Source of the DNA: Calidihabitans tengchongensis
GTDB lineage: Bacteria; Sysuimicrobiota; Sysuimicrobiia; Sysuimicrobiales; Kaftiobacteriaceae
Assembly: GCA_031459615.1 (NCBI GenBank)
Contig: JAVKIE010000006.1
Location: 124,001-188,000 of the forward strand
DNA: 64,000 bases
Direction of reading: 5' to 3'
Part shown: piece by piece, positions 35,229 to 41,874 of the stretch
Layout: each line of letters starts with the position of its first letter
Position numbering within the stretch: the stretch's first letter is position 1
Position numbers and translations under genes: made by a program
The notes under the pieces: generated by a model
What the model saw: only the letters and a program-made list of their open reading frames with translations
What the model was told of the DNA's origin: nothing
Database searches by the model: none

Positions 35229-35401
35229 GGCGGCCGGGTGCGCTCCTGCGTGGGTGCTGCGACGTGGCGGTGCGTTCGCGCATCAGGGAGGGCCCGAAGG
35301 CGCCGCGCTCCGGCGCGGCCGTGGCACCCATCCAGATGATTTGTGGAGAGTATAGCGACCCGCCCCGGGCATGTCAAACGGCGGGAGCGCGCGGCGACAC
35401 C
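35050..35401 (-). promoter_or_regulatory. Long 5' leader and promoter of the prkA-yhbH-spoVR operon
   Basis: 352 bases without an established gene between prkA and dtxR. Promoter on the minus strand: TTGACA (35372-35377), 17 bases, TATACT (35349-35354), one of the strongest in the window and just beyond the dtxR stop. The transcript leader is about 295 bases. It contains a 13-bp hairpin (35159-35188, GACC loop, one G-U pair in RNA) and the small frame 35046-35228. No known riboswitch consensus was recognised. Confidence 0.75.
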
Positions 35402-36076
35402 TCAGGACCCGGCGGGGACCGCGGGTCGGGGCGGCGCCGCCATCACGTAGACAGCGCGGGCCTGCTCCGGACCCACCCGGGCGCGGGCGCGGCCGACGCG
35501 CACCTCCACCCACCCGTCGGCGTCCACCTTCTCCACCCGCACCGCCGCTCCGGGCAGCAGCCCCTGCTGGGCCAGCGACCGCAGGATCGCCGGGTCGCGG
35601 TCGCTGACGCGCGCCACCACGCCCCGCCGCCCCGCGGCCAGATCGGCCAGCAGCGGGTGGTGCTCGTCGCGCAGCGCGCCCTCGCGGGTCGGGATCGGGT
35701 CGCCGTGGGGATCGTGGGTGGGCTCGCCCAGGGACCGCGCGATGTGCTCTTCGAGTTCCTCGGAGATCGCGTGCTCCAACCGCTCGGCCTCCGCGTCCAC
35801 CCGGTCCAGCGCCACCCCGAGCCGCGCCAGCAGCAGTTCCAGCAGCCGGTGGTGGCGGATCACCTCCAGCGCCGCCCGCTCGCCTCCCGGAGTGAGGCGC
35901 ACACCCCGATACGGGGTGTGCTCCACCAGCCCCAGGCGGGCCAGCTTCTTGACCATGAGGGTCGCCGACGCGGGGGCCACCCGCAGCCGGCGGGCGAGAT
36001 CGCAGGTCGTCACCTCGCCGTCCCGGCGCATCTTGTAGATGGCCTTGAGGTAGTCCTGCACCGCCTGGGTCAGCAT
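35402..36076 (-). CDS. DtxR/MntR-family metal-dependent transcriptional repressor
   Basis: 224 residues. N-terminal winged helix (YLKAIYKMRRDGEVTTCDLARRL, APASATLMVKKLARLGLVEH), dimerisation and metal domain with HHRLLELLLARLGV, EAERLEHAISEELEEHIA and DPHGDPIPT, then an FeoA/SH3-like C-terminal domain (LLPGAAVRVEKVDADGWVEV). The three-domain build is that of DtxR/IdeR or longer MntR proteins; Fe(II) versus Mn(II) cannot be told from sequence alone. Last gene of the multicopper oxidase - ZIP operon, 37 bases after the ZIP gene; the DtxR-like operator at 38389-38420 makes autoregulation likely. Confidence 0.92.
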   Translation of the reverse strand: MLTQAVQDYLKAIYKMRRDGEVTTCDLARRLRVAPASATLMVKKLARLGLVEHTPYRGVRLTPGGERAALEVIRHHRLLELLLARLGVALDRVDAEAERLEHAISEELEEHIARSLGEPTHDPHGDPIPTREGALRDEHHPLLADLAAGRRGVVARVSDRDPAILRSLAQQGLLPGAAVRVEKVDADGWVEVRVGRARARVGPEQARAVYVMAAPPRPAVPAGS

Positions 36077-36113
36077 CGCCGACCCCTCCCGGACCGGGCC
36101 CCCGCCGGACTCC

Positions 36114-37304
36114 TCACACCGCCACCAGCAGGCCCGTGAGGTACATGACGAGCAGGCCGGCGACGAACCCGGCGACCTGGTAGCCGGCGGACGCGCGCCC
36201 GCCGCCCATCAGCCGGATGATCTCATACACCACCTGGAAGATGGCGCCCGCTCCCACGGCCAGGAACAGGGTGCCCAGGACCGGCGAGTAGGCCAGGCCG
36301 CCCACCCACGCCCCCGCGATGGTGGGGGCTCCGGCCAGGGCGCCCCACCACGCGAGGGTGCGCAGGCGCAGGGGATCCCGGGAGACCGGGGCCACGATGG
36401 CCAGCCCCTCGGTGGTGTTGTGGACGGCGAACCCCAGGATCAGAAACGTGCCCAGCGCGACCTTGCCGGCGCCGTACGCCGCGCCGATCGCCAGCCCCTC
36501 GCCCAGGTTGTGCAGGCCGATTCCCAGGGCGACGAAGGTGGCCAGGGCCAGCCGACGGGAGAGCCCCTCCCCCGCCACCCGCCGCCCCACCGCCGCCAGG
36601 ATCACCGCCGCCCCCACCACCCCCAGCAGGACCAGCCCGACGCCCTGGAAGGCGGACGGCACGGACGCGGCCAGGTCCAGGGCTTCGGCGACGGCGTCCG
36701 CGCCCAGGAACAGCAGCAATCCGGCGGTCAGGCTCAGGAAGAACCCCATCCAGCGCTCGGGCAGTTCCCGCAGAAACGGCAGCCACAGCAGCCCCAGGGC
36801 CACCGGGACCACCCCCACGTAGGTCCCCAGGAGGGTGAAGGTGGTCAGGTAGCGGGCGTCGGGCGTGGGGGTGGGGGTGGCGACCTCGATGGTGCGCTCG
36901 AAGACCACGCCCGTGGAGCTCAGCACCCGCAGGCGGTGACTCTCGCCCTCCACCCACGGATAGGCGAGGGTGACGGTGGCGCGCCCCAGCCGCGGGATGG
37001 TGGCATCCGGCGAGATGGTGAACTGCCAGTAGGCCTCGTCCACCAGGGCCTGGCTGACGGTGACAGGCTGGGGGCCGCTGTTGACCAGGTGGATCACGAT
37101 GGTCCCCGGCCGCAGGACCACTCGCTCGATGGCCAACTCCTCCACCGGCGGCACGGCGGTCTGAAACACCCCCCGCACGCCCACCCGCAGGAACACCCCC
37201 ACCAGGACGGCCAGCAGGACCAGGGGCAGGATGCCCCACGCCCACCGCCGCAGCGCCCGCCCTCCGGCCGCCGGCTCCGGGGGGCGGTCCTCAGACGTCG
37301 CCAT
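36114..37304 (-). CDS. ZIP-family metal permease with an N-terminal extracytoplasmic beta domain
   Basis: 396 residues. One TM helix (WGILPLVLLAVLVGVFL) is followed by about 115 residues of predicted beta sandwich outside the membrane (VVLRPGTIVIHLVNSGPQPVTV, WQFTISPDATIPRLG, VEGESHRLRVLSSTGVVFE). Then come eight ZIP helices with the metal motifs GIGLHNLGEGLAIG and GFAVHNTTEGLAIV. Canonical ZIPs have no such front domain. ZIPs import Zn, Fe or Mn. ATG at 37304 lies 14 bases inside the multicopper oxidase gene, so the two are tightly coupled; the outer domain may receive metal or contact the oxidase (inference). Confidence 0.88.
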   Translation of the reverse strand: MATSEDRPPEPAAGGRALRRWAWGILPLVLLAVLVGVFLRVGVRGVFQTAVPPVEELAIERVVLRPGTIVIHLVNSGPQPVTVSQALVDEAYWQFTISPDATIPRLGRATVTLAYPWVEGESHRLRVLSSTGVVFERTIEVATPTPTPDARYLTTFTLLGTYVGVVPVALGLLWLPFLRELPERWMGFFLSLTAGLLLFLGADAVAEALDLAASVPSAFQGVGLVLLGVVGAAVILAAVGRRVAGEGLSRRLALATFVALGIGLHNLGEGLAIGAAYGAGKVALGTFLILGFAVHNTTEGLAIVAPVSRDPLRLRTLAWWGALAGAPTIAGAWVGGLAYSPVLGTLFLAVGAGAIFQVVYEIIRLMGGGRASAGYQVAGFVAGLLVMYLTGLLVAV

Positions 37305-38370
37305 CGGTCACCTCGAACATCCCCATCCACCCCAGCTCGGTGAACTCGCTCTGGTGGGCGTGGAACATGTACCGGCCGGGGTAGGGAAAGCGCAGTTCCA
37401 GGATGGCCCGCTCGGCCTGGCAGAGCATGATGGTGTCGGTGTACTCGGCGGTGGTCAGCGACGTGCCCGTCCGGTACACGTGGAAGAAGTTGCCGTGGAT
37501 GTGGATGGAGTTGATGGGGTCGAACTCGGTCATGTTCACCAGGTAGATGCGGACCAGCTCGCCGCGGCGCACCCGGATCGGGTGACGGGCGTAGTAGAAG
37601 GCCACCGTGTTGGCGGCGTACACCTCGTTCTCGCCGTCGAAGTTGGTGTCAAAGGCATTCATCACCATGACCAGCTCCCGGGCCGGAGGCCGCCCCTGCC
37701 GGGGGTCCACGATGAACACGCCGTACAGCCCTTTGTGGATGTGGCGCTTCAGCGGCAGGGCGTGGCAGTGGTACAGGTGCAGGCCGAAGGGGATGGCGTC
37801 GAACTCGTAGGTGAAGGAGCCGCCGGGGCGGATCTCCCCCGGCCCGACGCCGGGCACCCCGTCCATCTCGGCGGTGTGAATGCCGTGGAAGTGCATGGTG
37901 TGGGGGTGGGTGCCGGCGTTGATGAAGTGCACCCGCACCCGGTCCCCCTCGGTGGCGCGCAGGGTGGGGCCGGGCACGGTGCCGTTGAACGTCCAGGCGG
38001 GGAACAGCAGCCCCGGGGCGATCTCGATCTCGCGGTCGTAGGCGACGATCTTGAACTCCCGCAGGACCCGACCGTCGGGCAGGCGCCGGACGACGCCCCG
38101 GTCCCAGGTGGTGAGGAACGCCAACGGGTCAAAGCCTACCCGACGGAGGTTCACCTCTCCCACCGTCAGGTTGGCGTGGGGGTGTCCGAGGGAATGTCCC
38201 TCCGAGCCCGGCGCGGCCACCGCCCGCAGCGCCGGGGCCAGGGAGGCTGCTGCCATCCCGCCCAGGGCGCCCAGCCCCGCCCGCAACAGGTTCCGCCGTC
38301 CGGGGTCGGGCCCGCCGGAACGGCGCCGGGGGCGTCGAGCCAGAAGATTGACCAGGGCCTGCATCCCCAT
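37291..38370 (-). CDS. Tat-exported two-domain multicopper oxidase
   Basis: 359 residues. Tat signal with RR at 25-26 and a hydrophobic core (LLRAGLGALGGMAAASL). Two cupredoxin domains: copper motifs HPHTMHFHGIH (about 151-161) and HLYHCHALPLKRH (about 199-211) in the first, HIHGNFFHVY (about 288-297) and YMFHAHQSEF (about 334-343) in the second. The type 1 Cys is in domain 1 (HCH); domain 2 has Ala at the matching place. This fits small two-domain laccase-like oxidases; HCH, not the HCAP of copper nitrite reductases, argues against NirK. Likely oxidises Fe(II), Mn(II) or Cu(I) (inference from ZIP and DtxR partners). Confidence 0.88.
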   Translation of the reverse strand: MGMQALVNLLARRPRRRSGGPDPGRRNLLRAGLGALGGMAAASLAPALRAVAAPGSEGHSLGHPHANLTVGEVNLRRVGFDPLAFLTTWDRGVVRRLPDGRVLREFKIVAYDREIEIAPGLLFPAWTFNGTVPGPTLRATEGDRVRVHFINAGTHPHTMHFHGIHTAEMDGVPGVGPGEIRPGGSFTYEFDAIPFGLHLYHCHALPLKRHIHKGLYGVFIVDPRQGRPPARELVMVMNAFDTNFDGENEVYAANTVAFYYARHPIRVRRGELVRIYLVNMTEFDPINSIHIHGNFFHVYRTGTSLTTAEYTDTIMLCQAERAILELRFPYPGRYMFHAHQSEFTELGWMGMFEVTDGDV

Positions 38371-38388
38371 GGGGGAAAGAAATGCTCC

Positions 38389-38420
38389 TTTAGGCTCGCC
38401 TAATTTAGGTTTGCCTAAAT
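38389..38420 (-). promoter_or_regulatory. Tandem DtxR/IdeR-type operator at the multicopper oxidase promoter
   Basis: Two 14-bp palindromes, TTAGGCTCGCCTAA (38390-38403) and TTAGGTTTGCCTAA (38405-38418), centres 15 bases apart. Each matches the TTAGG-n4-CCTAA core of iron/manganese boxes recognised by DtxR, IdeR and relatives. They lie immediately downstream of the -10 box, where bound repressor would block transcription. A DtxR-family gene is the last gene of the same operon. Confidence 0.85.
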
Positions 38421-38446
38421 CATACCGGCCTGGGGACGCCTGTCAA
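38419..38446 (-). promoter_or_regulatory. Promoter of the multicopper oxidase - ZIP - dtxR operon
   Basis: On the minus strand TTGACA (38441-38446), 16 bases, TATGAT (38419-38424). It lies inside the last codons of the CDF gene, so the operon can be expressed independently of that gene. The operator touches its -10. Confidence 0.8.
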
Positions 38447-39364
38447 GCCCGCCTGCGGGGCGCAGCGGGAGCAGGCCGGCGCGCAGGGCTCCACGTGGAT
38501 GGTGATGTCGGTGCCGGGCAGGACCTCGCGGATGTGCTCTTCCAGGTGGTCACACAGGGCGTGGGCCTGGCCCACGGACATGCTCCGGTGCAGGACCAGG
38601 TGCAGGTCGATGAACCGGTCGGAGCCGACCCGGCGGGCCCGCAGCGCGTGGTAGTCCACGATCTGCTCCCGGTGGGCGTCCAAGACCTGGCGGATCGCTT
38701 CCTCTTCGTGGGGAGGCAGACTGCTGTCCATCAGCCCGCCCACGGCCTGGCGCGTCACCGCCGCGCCCATGCGCAGCACGTGCAGGCCCACCGCGCCGCC
38801 CACCACCGGGTCCAACCACTGGCGCCCGGTCAGCCACACCAGACCCAGCCCTGCCAGCACCGCCAGCGAGGTGAGCACGTCGGCCTGGAGGTGGCGGGCG
38901 TCGGCTTCGAGCGCCATGGAGCCCGCCTCCCGGGAGATGCGCAGCAGGAAGCGGGCCACCAGGTAGTTGGCCGCCGTGGCCACCCCCACGATGGCGGCGC
39001 CCGCATCCAGCCACTGCAGCGGCACGGGGTGAAGCAGCCGGCGCACGGCGGTCACGACGATCCACGCCCCCGCGGCACAGATGAGCACGCCCTCGGTGGC
39101 CCCGCTGATGTACTCGGCCTTCCCGTGGCCGTACTGGTGGCCGGCGTCGGGCGGCCGCACCGCCACCACGAGGCTGACCAGGGCCACGTTGGCGGCCACC
39201 ACGTTCACCACGGACTCGGCGGCGTCCGACAGGATGGCCACCGACCCGGTGAGCAGGTAGGCGGCGCCCTTGAAGGCGAGGATGCCCACGCTGGCGGCCG
39301 CCGCCACCACCGCGGCCCGCACCTTGGGGACCCGCAGGGCCTGCCGGGGATCGGATGCCGCCAT
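38420..39364 (-). CDS. Cation diffusion facilitator (CDF) family metal exporter
   Basis: 314 residues, six TM helices and a cytoplasmic ferredoxin-like domain. Membrane metal site residues in SVAILSDAAESVVNVVAANV (TM2) and EADARHLQADVLTS (TM5, H-x3-D); the cytoplasmic domain has IVDYHALRARRVGSDRFIDLHL and VGQAHALCDHLEEHI. A Cys cluster ends the protein (EPCAPACSRCAP), unusual and possibly metal-binding. Exports Zn, Fe, Mn, Co or Cd by proton antiport. ATG 39364 was taken because the longer frame has no family-like sequence. Upstream of the metal operon on the same strand, with the operon promoter in its 3' end. Confidence 0.9.
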   Translation of the reverse strand: MAASDPRQALRVPKVRAAVVAAAASVGILAFKGAAYLLTGSVAILSDAAESVVNVVAANVALVSLVVAVRPPDAGHQYGHGKAEYISGATEGVLICAAGAWIVVTAVRRLLHPVPLQWLDAGAAIVGVATAANYLVARFLLRISREAGSMALEADARHLQADVLTSLAVLAGLGLVWLTGRQWLDPVVGGAVGLHVLRMGAAVTRQAVGGLMDSSLPPHEEEAIRQVLDAHREQIVDYHALRARRVGSDRFIDLHLVLHRSMSVGQAHALCDHLEEHIREVLPGTDITIHVEPCAPACSRCAPQAGLTGVPRPV

Positions 39365-39455
39365 CGGGGTCGAGTCTACCACACGCTCCCGCACCCGGGG
39401 GCGAGGAACCCCGCGGGCCGACTGCGAACCTAGGTACAGGGCGCGGTGCCTGCCC

Positions 39456-41801
39456 ATGCGACGCCTGGTCGCGGCCCTCGTGATCCTCCTGCTGGTGGCG
39501 CTGGTGGCTGCCGCCGCCGCGGGCGTCTACACTGTCCGCCGGGCCTTCCCCCAGGACCGCGGAACCCTCCGGGTCCCAGGGCTGCGCGCGCCGGTGGAGG
39601 TGGTGCGGGACCGCTGGGGCATCCCTCACATCACCGCCGAGAACGCCCACGATCTGTTCTTCGCCCAGGGCTACGTGCACGCCCAGGACCGGCTGTGGCA
39701 GATGGAACTGCATCGCCGCACCGCGTCCGGGCGCCTGTCGGAGCTGTTCGGGGCCGTCACCCTCGATACCGACCGCTTCCTGCGCACCGTGGGCCTGCGC
39801 CGGGCCGCCCAGGACGAGCTGGCCATCCAGGACCCCGAGACCGCCGCGGCGCTGGACGCCTACGCCCGGGGGGTCAACGCGTTCGTGGAAACCCACCGCG
39901 GCCGGCTGCCGCTCGAGTTCGCCCTCCTGCGGACCGCCCCGGAGCCGTGGACGCCGGTGGACAGCCTGGCCTTCGCCAAGCTGATGGCCTGGGTCCTGGG
40001 AGGCAACTGGCAGGCCGAACTGCTGCGCGCCCACCTGATCGCCCGCTTCGGGGAGGACGGGGCCCGGACCCTGATGCCGCCTTACCAGGCCGACATGCCC
40101 CTCATCGTCCCTCCCGACGCCGTGGGCGCCTACCGTGCGCTGGACCCCGCCGCGGTGGCGAGGCTGCTGGCGGCGGCCGCGGTCGTGCCGGCGGTGGGCA
40201 GCAACAACTGGGCCGTGGCCCCCTCCCGCACCGCTACGGGAGCACCGCTGCTGGCCAACGATCCCCACCTGGAGATCGCCATGCCCTCGGTGTGGTATGA
40301 GATGCACCTGACCGGGGGCGGGTTCAACGTCGTCGGGGCCACCTTCCCGGGCGTGCCGGGGGTCGTCATCGGCCACAACGAAGAGATCGCCTGGGGGGTC
40401 ACCAACGCCGGGCCGGACGTGCAGGACCTCTACCTGGAGCGGCTGGATCCCTCCGACCCGTCCCGCTACCTGTTCCGGGACGCCTGGGAGCCGGTGCGGG
40501 TGGTGCGGGAGGAGATCCGGGTGCGGGGGCGGCCGCAGCCGGAGGTCCTGCTGGTGCGGATCACGCGCCACGGGCCGCTGCTGAACTCGGTGGTGGAGGG
40601 GCTGGGCGCGTTCGTGGCCCTGCGGTGGATGGCGCTCCAGCCGGGGCGCATCGCGGGATCGGTGCTGCGGCTGGACCGCGCCCGCACCTGGGAGGAGTTC
40701 CGCGACGCGCTGCGGTGGTGGTCGGAACCCGCCCAGAACTTCGTCTACGCCGACCGCGGAGGCACCATCGGCTACCAGCTGCCCGGGCGCATCCCGGTGC
40801 GCGCCCGCGGGCGGGGCATGGTCCCAGTGCCCGGGTGGACTGGCGAGTACGAATGGACCGGCCAGATCCCCTTCGACCGCCTGCCTTTCGTGCGCAACCC
40901 GGCGCGGGGCTACATCGTCACCGCCAACAACCGCATCGTCCCCGAGACCTACCCGTACTTCCTGGCCGCCGAGTGGGATCCGGGCTTCAGGGCCCGGCGC
41001 ATCGAGGACCTGCTGGCCGCCTCCGGGCGGGCCACGGTGGACCAGATGGCGTCCATCCAGCAGGACGTCCTCTCCCTGCCGGGCCAGCAGACGGTCCGGG
41101 CCCTGCGGGACGTCCAGGTGTCCGACGAGCGGGCGCGGGCGCTGCTGGCCGAGCTGCGGCGGTGGGATGGGGCACTCCGCCCCGACAGCCGCGCGGCGGC
41201 CGTCTACGAGGCCTTCCGGGTCTCCCTGCTGCCGGTGCTCTTCGAGGACCTGCTGGGCCGCGACCTGTACCGCCGCTACCTGGACCACGCCGACGCCTGG
41301 CAGGTGGCCCTGCTGAACCTGCTGGCGCAGCCGCGCTCGCCCTGGTGGGGGCCCGCCGGCCGGGACGCGGCCATCGAGCAGGCCCTGCTCCGCGCCCACG
41401 ACCTGCTGGTCAGCCGCCTGGGGCCCGACGCCGGCCGGTGGACCTGGGGGCGGCTTCACCGCACCGTCTTCGTGCACCCCCTGGGACGGGTGCGGGCCCT
41501 GGCGTGGATCTTCAACGCCGCCGCGCCCCCGGTGGGAGGCGACGCCTTCACCGTCAACAACGCCGGCTTCGACCTGTCCACCTTCGACCAGGTGGTGGTG
41601 GCCTCATACCGGCAGGTGCTGGACCTGGCCGACTGGGACCGCTCCATCGCGGTCCACACCACCGGCCAGAGCGGGCTGCCGTTTCACCGGCACTACCGGG
41701 ATTTCATCCCCCTGTGGGCGGCCGGCCGCTACCACCCGCTGGCGTTCTCCCCGGCGCGCATCCGCCAGGAGGAGGCCGCCCGGCTGCGCCTGGTCCCCTG
41801 A
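39456..41801 (+). CDS. Penicillin acylase-family (S45) N-terminal-nucleophile hydrolase
   Basis: 781 residues. Signal anchor MRRLVAALVILLLVALVAAAAAG, then an alpha chain (VEVVRDRWGIPHITAENAHDLFFAQGYVHAQDRLWQME) and a self-cleavage site at GSNNWAVAP, making Ser249 the predicted N-terminal nucleophile of the beta chain. Beta-chain motifs: NDPHLEI, PGVPGVVIGHNEEIAWGVTN, and Asn in TANNRIV. Family members hydrolyse penicillin G, acyl-homoserine lactones, aculeacin or N-acyl amino acids; physiological substrate unknown. Fourteen codons or so before the fad operon, same strand, so release of fatty acyl chains for beta-oxidation is possible (inference). Confidence 0.93.
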   Translation: MRRLVAALVILLLVALVAAAAAGVYTVRRAFPQDRGTLRVPGLRAPVEVVRDRWGIPHITAENAHDLFFAQGYVHAQDRLWQMELHRRTASGRLSELFGAVTLDTDRFLRTVGLRRAAQDELAIQDPETAAALDAYARGVNAFVETHRGRLPLEFALLRTAPEPWTPVDSLAFAKLMAWVLGGNWQAELLRAHLIARFGEDGARTLMPPYQADMPLIVPPDAVGAYRALDPAAVARLLAAAAVVPAVGSNNWAVAPSRTATGAPLLANDPHLEIAMPSVWYEMHLTGGGFNVVGATFPGVPGVVIGHNEEIAWGVTNAGPDVQDLYLERLDPSDPSRYLFRDAWEPVRVVREEIRVRGRPQPEVLLVRITRHGPLLNSVVEGLGAFVALRWMALQPGRIAGSVLRLDRARTWEEFRDALRWWSEPAQNFVYADRGGTIGYQLPGRIPVRARGRGMVPVPGWTGEYEWTGQIPFDRLPFVRNPARGYIVTANNRIVPETYPYFLAAEWDPGFRARRIEDLLAASGRATVDQMASIQQDVLSLPGQQTVRALRDVQVSDERARALLAELRRWDGALRPDSRAAAVYEAFRVSLLPVLFEDLLGRDLYRRYLDHADAWQVALLNLLAQPRSPWWGPAGRDAAIEQALLRAHDLLVSRLGPDAGRWTWGRLHRTVFVHPLGRVRALAWIFNAAAPPVGGDAFTVNNAGFDLSTFDQVVVASYRQVLDLADWDRSIAVHTTGQSGLPFHRHYRDFIPLWAAGRYHPLAFSPARIRQEEAARLRLVP

Positions 41802-41874
41802 GGGACGGGAAGCCTTGCCGGCGCCGGAGGGAGGGAGTACAGTGGAAGTGCCGTTTCCCCTGCGAGGAGCGCCT

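Noticed and set aside
37291..38370. Copper nitrite reductase (NirK)
   Set aside because: The type 1 Cys is in an HCH motif and both domains carry laccase-type His pairs; NirK has HCAP and different second-domain ligands.
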